Positions 7,175 through 9,655 of a DNA stretch of 9,655 nucleotides are shown here, one piece after another; the stretch's first letter is position 1; every line of letters begins with the position of its first letter. Made by a program: the position numbers and the translations under genes. Where the stretch lies: assembly GCA_903934275.1 (NCBI GenBank), contig CAIZNF010000354.1, positions 1 through 9,655 of the forward strand. Reading direction: 5' to 3'. The DNA comes from an uncultured Nitrosomonadales bacterium (GTDB lineage: Bacteria; Pseudomonadota; Gammaproteobacteria; Burkholderiales; Gallionellaceae). The notes below the pieces were generated by a model. It had not been told where the DNA came from. It saw nothing but the letters and a program-made list of their open reading frames with translations, and ran no database searches.

Positions 7175-7938
7175 TCCCCGCGCATAAGCAGCTTGGTTTC
7201 GTGTGCGTCAGGAAAATGCTTGCGTAGCTGCATACTGTAACTGGCTTCTGAATTACTGTCTCCGATCTTCCTCTCGACACGCACCGCCAACCAGAGCTGT
7301 TCCGCTGTCAAATTTTCGGATTTTTCAGAAAACTTCGTGAAATATTTTTTTGCGGCGGCATAATTTCCATTGGCAAAACTCAACTCGGCCATCGCCAGCA
7401 ACGCCTGCGGCAAGCCGGGTTGCACCAGCAGCGCGCGTTGCAAAAACTCCTCCGCATCTTTGCTGTTGCCCGCTTTTTTGGAGCACAGCCCGGCATTCAG
7501 GTAGGCACGTTCCGGTGTTCTATACAACGGATTTTTCAAGGCCGCCATGAAATGCGGAACCGAATCCTTTTCCTTGCCATGCTGACACAGAAACCATCCA
7601 TAATTATTGTGCGTTTCGGAGTCGTTTTTGTCGAGGCGCAGGCTTTGCTGAAAATCTTCTTCGGCCTCCTTGTACTCGCGCAAATCCATGTGAATCAGGC
7701 CGCGCATGTTATAAGCTGGCGCGTAGTTCCGATCCGCCTGCAACGCCTTGTCTATTTCGCCAAGCGCGACACCAAGCTGCATACGCTCATAATACGAACC
7801 CGCCAATTCGGTGTGCAGTTTCGCGCTTGTGTGGGCGCGACTCTCAACTTGATCCACCGCAGCTTGCTGGCCTCCCGATGGTGTGCCGCAACCCGCCAGA
7901 GTAACCAACAAAAAGGGCAGGAGAAATAATTTATTCAT
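7171..7938 (-). CDS. pilW: Type IV pilus biogenesis/stability lipoprotein PilW (PilF), TPR pilotin
   Basis: A 255-residue outer-membrane lipoprotein. The signal peptide [17 protein letters not shown] has a lipobox LAGC with lipidated C17. The rest is a stack of tetratricopeptide repeats at about 38-71, 73-105 (NYAPAYNMRGLIHMDLREYKEAEEDF), 107-140 (SETHNNYGWFLCQHGKEKDS), 144-176 and 178-209. PilF of Pseudomonas, called PilW in Neisseria, helps the PilQ secretin reach and assemble in the outer membrane, so type IV pili are expected in this organism. The start is supported by GAGGTG at 7950-7945, five bases ahead of the ATG; the ATG shares one base with the rlmN stop (TAATG). Position between rlmN and rodZ is the family's classic location. 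A generic TPR lipoprotein is the weaker alternative. Confidence 0.93.
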   Translation of the reverse strand: MNKLFLLPFLLVTLAGCGTPSGGQQAAVDQVESRAHTSAKLHTELAGSYYERMQLGVALGEIDKALQADRNYAPAYNMRGLIHMDLREYKEAEEDFQQSLRLDKNDSETHNNYGWFLCQHGKEKDSVPHFMAALKNPLYRTPERAYLNAGLCSKKAGNSKDAEEFLQRALLVQPGLPQALLAMAELSFANGNYAAAKKYFTKFSEKSENLTAEQLWLAVRVERKIGDSNSEASYSMQLRKHFPDAHETKLLMRGE

Positions 7939-9020
7939 TAAGACACCTCGGCAAAATGTTGCGCGGTTCGTCTGGTTTTATCCTGCACTAATCCGGCCAA
8001 TTGCCCGCACGCCGCAGCGATGTCATCGCCGCGTGTTTTGCGCGTGGTGGTCACGATACCCGCCTCCATCAACACATCACGGAAGCGACAAACCGCATCC
8101 TGCCCAGAGCACCGGTAATGCGTTTGCGGGAACGGATTGAACGGGATCAGGTTGAATTTGCACGACACCTCGCGCACCAGTTGCACCAGTTCACGCGCCT
8201 GCTGTAGGCTGTCGTTCACCCCATCCAGCAGCACATATTCAAAGGTGATAAAATCGCGCGGCGCGCGTTCCAGATAACGCCCGCATGCCGCCAAAAGCGC
8301 CTTGAGCGGGTACTTCCGGTTGACCGGCATCAGCGTATCGCGGAGCTTGTCGTTCGGGGCGTGCAGCGACACCGCCAACGCGACAGGGCATTCCTCGCGC
8401 AACCTATCCATCGCCGGCACGATGCCGGAAGTTGACACGGTCACACGACGGCGCGACAAACCATAAGCGTGGTCGTCCAGCATCAGGCGCAACGCGCTCA
8501 CGGTGTTGTCGAAATTCAGCAACGGTTCGCCCATACCCATCAACACCACATTGCTGATTTTCCAATTGCCATCGGCATCTTTGCCGAGCTGTTGGTTCGC
8601 CCACCACAACTGGCCGATGATTTCCGCCACGCTCAGGTTGCGGTTGAATCCCTGTTTGCCGGTCGAGCAGAATGCGCAGTCCAGCGCACAGCCCGCCTGC
8701 GTGGAGACGCACAACGTGCCGCGCGTCTCTTCGGGAATGTATACCGCTTCCACTGCATTGCCCGTGCCAACATCCAGCAGCCACTTACGCGTACCGTCGC
8801 CGGATAACTCTTCGCGCATGATGTTCGGTGCAGCAACACAAGCGCATTGTGCGAGTTTGTCACGCAACGCTGCCGCGATATCGGTCATCGCGGAAAAATC
8901 GTGTTCCCCTTCTTTGTAAATCCAGCGCATCAACTGGCGCGCACGGAATGGTTTCTCGCCCATTTCCGTAAAATAGCCGGTCAGCGCATGCGCATCAAAG
9001 TCGAGGAGGTTGCTTTTCAT
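7938..9020 (-). CDS. rlmN: Dual-specificity RNA methyltransferase RlmN (radical SAM)
   Basis: Methylates C2 of an adenine in 23S rRNA (A2503 in E. coli numbering) and of A37 in some tRNAs, by a radical SAM reaction with a methyl-cysteine intermediate. The 360 residues match the family. The radical SAM cluster is C111-C115-C118 (GCALDCAFC). The two mechanistic cysteines are C104 (GTLCVSTQ) and C338 ([11 protein letters not shown]); E91 in EAVYIP corresponds to the base near the substrate. [12 protein letters not shown] at 161-172 is the SAM-binding GEP segment. The start at 9020 has a modest purine-rich site (GAGAAGA) and lies 19 bp after the ndk stop. C-terminal codons overlap the ribosome site of pilW, so translation of the two is probably linked. 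Confidence 0.97.
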   Translation of the reverse strand: MKSNLLDFDAHALTGYFTEMGEKPFRARQLMRWIYKEGEHDFSAMTDIAAALRDKLAQCACVAAPNIMREELSGDGTRKWLLDVGTGNAVEAVYIPEETRGTLCVSTQAGCALDCAFCSTGKQGFNRNLSVAEIIGQLWWANQQLGKDADGNWKISNVVLMGMGEPLLNFDNTVSALRLMLDDHAYGLSRRRVTVSTSGIVPAMDRLREECPVALAVSLHAPNDKLRDTLMPVNRKYPLKALLAACGRYLERAPRDFITFEYVLLDGVNDSLQQARELVQLVREVSCKFNLIPFNPFPQTHYRCSGQDAVCRFRDVLMEAGIVTTTRKTRGDDIAAACGQLAGLVQDKTRRTAQHFAEVS

Positions 9021-9039
9021 TCTTCTCGGGGCATTCTTT

Positions 9040-9465
9040 TTAGCGGGAATAGACGTTCAGCGCCGGGAAGAAATATGCAATTTCAGCCGCAGCCGTTTCA
9101 GCCGCATCAGAACCATGCACCGCATTAGCATCAATACTGTCGGCAAAGTCGGCGCGAATCGTGCCTTTATCGGCCTTCTTCGGGTCAGTCGCACCCATCA
9201 GGTCACGGTTCTTCAGAATCGCGCCTTCACCTTCCAGTGCCTGAATCATCACCGGGCCGGAAATCATAAAACTCACCAGATCGTTGAAAAAAGGGCGGGC
9301 GCGATGCACAGCATAAAAGCCTTCCGCTTCGACGCGCGACAATTGTGTCATGCGCGCGGCCACAATCTTCAGGCCAGCGTTCTCAAAGCGGGTGTAAATC
9401 TGGCCGATGACATTCTTGGCAACTGCATCGGGTTTAATAATTGACAGGGTACGTTCAACAGCCAT
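9040..9465 (-). CDS. ndk: Nucleoside diphosphate kinase
   Basis: Transfers the gamma phosphate of ATP to other nucleoside diphosphates through a phosphohistidine, keeping NTP and dNTP pools balanced in the cytosol. The protein starts [15 protein letters not shown], carries the active-site H117 in NAVHGSD (114-120), and at 141 residues has the standard length of the short bacterial form. The frame stays open upstream to 9600, but the ATG at 9463-9465 is chosen for three reasons: GGAG lies about 7 bases ahead of it, the family begins there, and the upstream 45 codons resemble nothing and contain the promoter. It heads the leftward operon with rlmN, pilW, rodZ and ispG. Confidence 0.97.
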   Translation of the reverse strand: MAVERTLSIIKPDAVAKNVIGQIYTRFENAGLKIVAARMTQLSRVEAEGFYAVHRARPFFNDLVSFMISGPVMIQALEGEGAILKNRDLMGATDPKKADKGTIRADFADSIDANAVHGSDAAETAAAEIAYFFPALNVYSR

Positions 9466-9514
9466 GCTTTTTCTCCAAACAATATAATAATTAATCAAAA
9501 ATTCCGAGGGCGCG

Positions 9515-9543
9515 ATTCTATCAGGCTTTGCCTGCGCTGTGGC
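9515..9543 (-). promoter_or_regulatory. Promoter candidate for the ndk operon with a spacer dyad
   Basis: On the - strand TAGAAT (9520-9515) is a good -10 box. With 17 bp of spacer the -35 would be GCCACA (9543-9538), a weak match that keeps the final ACA. The spacer contains the perfect dyad CAGGC-TTT-GCCTG (9522-9534 on the + strand), a possible operator. The leader of about 45 bases is AT-rich (ATTAATTATTATATTG) just before the GGAG ribosome site. Confidence 0.45.
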
Positions 9544-9655
9544 AGCCCGTGGGTCTTGTGTCAGGGCAATCGCATCAAAATCGAAGCGCAGCAAAGGCAT
9601 AAATCGCGACTGATACTATAGGTTGACGGATTGTTTCCGATAACCCATCTTTTTC
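9544..9655. other. Upstream edge of the window; no gene recognised
   Basis: This edge holds no recognisable gene. A TATAGT on the - strand (9620-9615) could be a second -10 box for a more distal start, but its -35 region is poor. No tRNA cloverleaf is visible. What lies to the right of the window cannot be said. Confidence 0.3.

Noticed and set aside
9466..9600. A 45-codon N-terminal extension of Ndk
   Set aside because: The family length is met from the ATG at 9465, which has a GGAG site; the extension contains the likely promoter.

Overview
The window reads as chromosomal DNA of a betaproteobacterium. The leftward block ndk-rlmN-pilW(pilF)-rodZ-ispG is a gene order familiar in that class. 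The protein sequences would suit an environmental, iron- or sulfur-oxidiser-type lineage (Nitrosomonadales/Gallionellaceae-like), but that finer placement is inference. Most of the window is ordinary housekeeping sequence. I found no complete transposase, phage gene, CRISPR array, rRNA or tRNA.

Left part. Positions 1-507 hold no convincing gene. About 39-241 is a roughly 200-bp non-coding unit bounded by imperfect 22-bp terminal inverted repeats, best read as a MITE-like remnant. It is followed by a C-rich/G-rich hairpin and then the leader of alaS. alaS (508-3129, +) encodes full-length alanyl-tRNA synthetase. Seven bases later comes a stand-alone receiver-domain response regulator (3137-3604, +), which ends in a strong hairpin that can terminate transcription from both sides.

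Middle. On the opposite strand, converging on that terminator, is a three-part c-di-GMP receptor of the YcgR/PilZ type (3675-4655, -). The 279 bp between it and ispG are rich in signals. They hold a TTGACA promoter, a terminator-like hairpin whose T-run runs into the -35 box, a 12-bp perfect palindrome, a long dyad enclosing two GCTACGTT repeats 20 bp apart, and a hairpin over the annotated start codon.

Right part. Transcribed leftward from a probable promoter near 9515-9543 are ndk, rlmN, pilW/pilF, rodZ and ispG. The junctions are tight: 19 bp between ndk and rlmN, a TAATG overlap for rlmN/pilW, an ATGA overlap for pilW/rodZ, and a 2-bp gap for rodZ/ispG. This indicates one transcript with translational coupling. 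It joins nucleotide balance, ribosome/tRNA modification, type IV pilus assembly, cell shape and isoprenoid synthesis. The last supplies the lipid carrier for the cell wall that RodZ helps to shape.

The most notable points are the response regulator tied to alaS with a nine-G tract in its coding sequence, the PilZ gene where hisS usually follows ispG, its dense upstream control region, and the MITE-like element.
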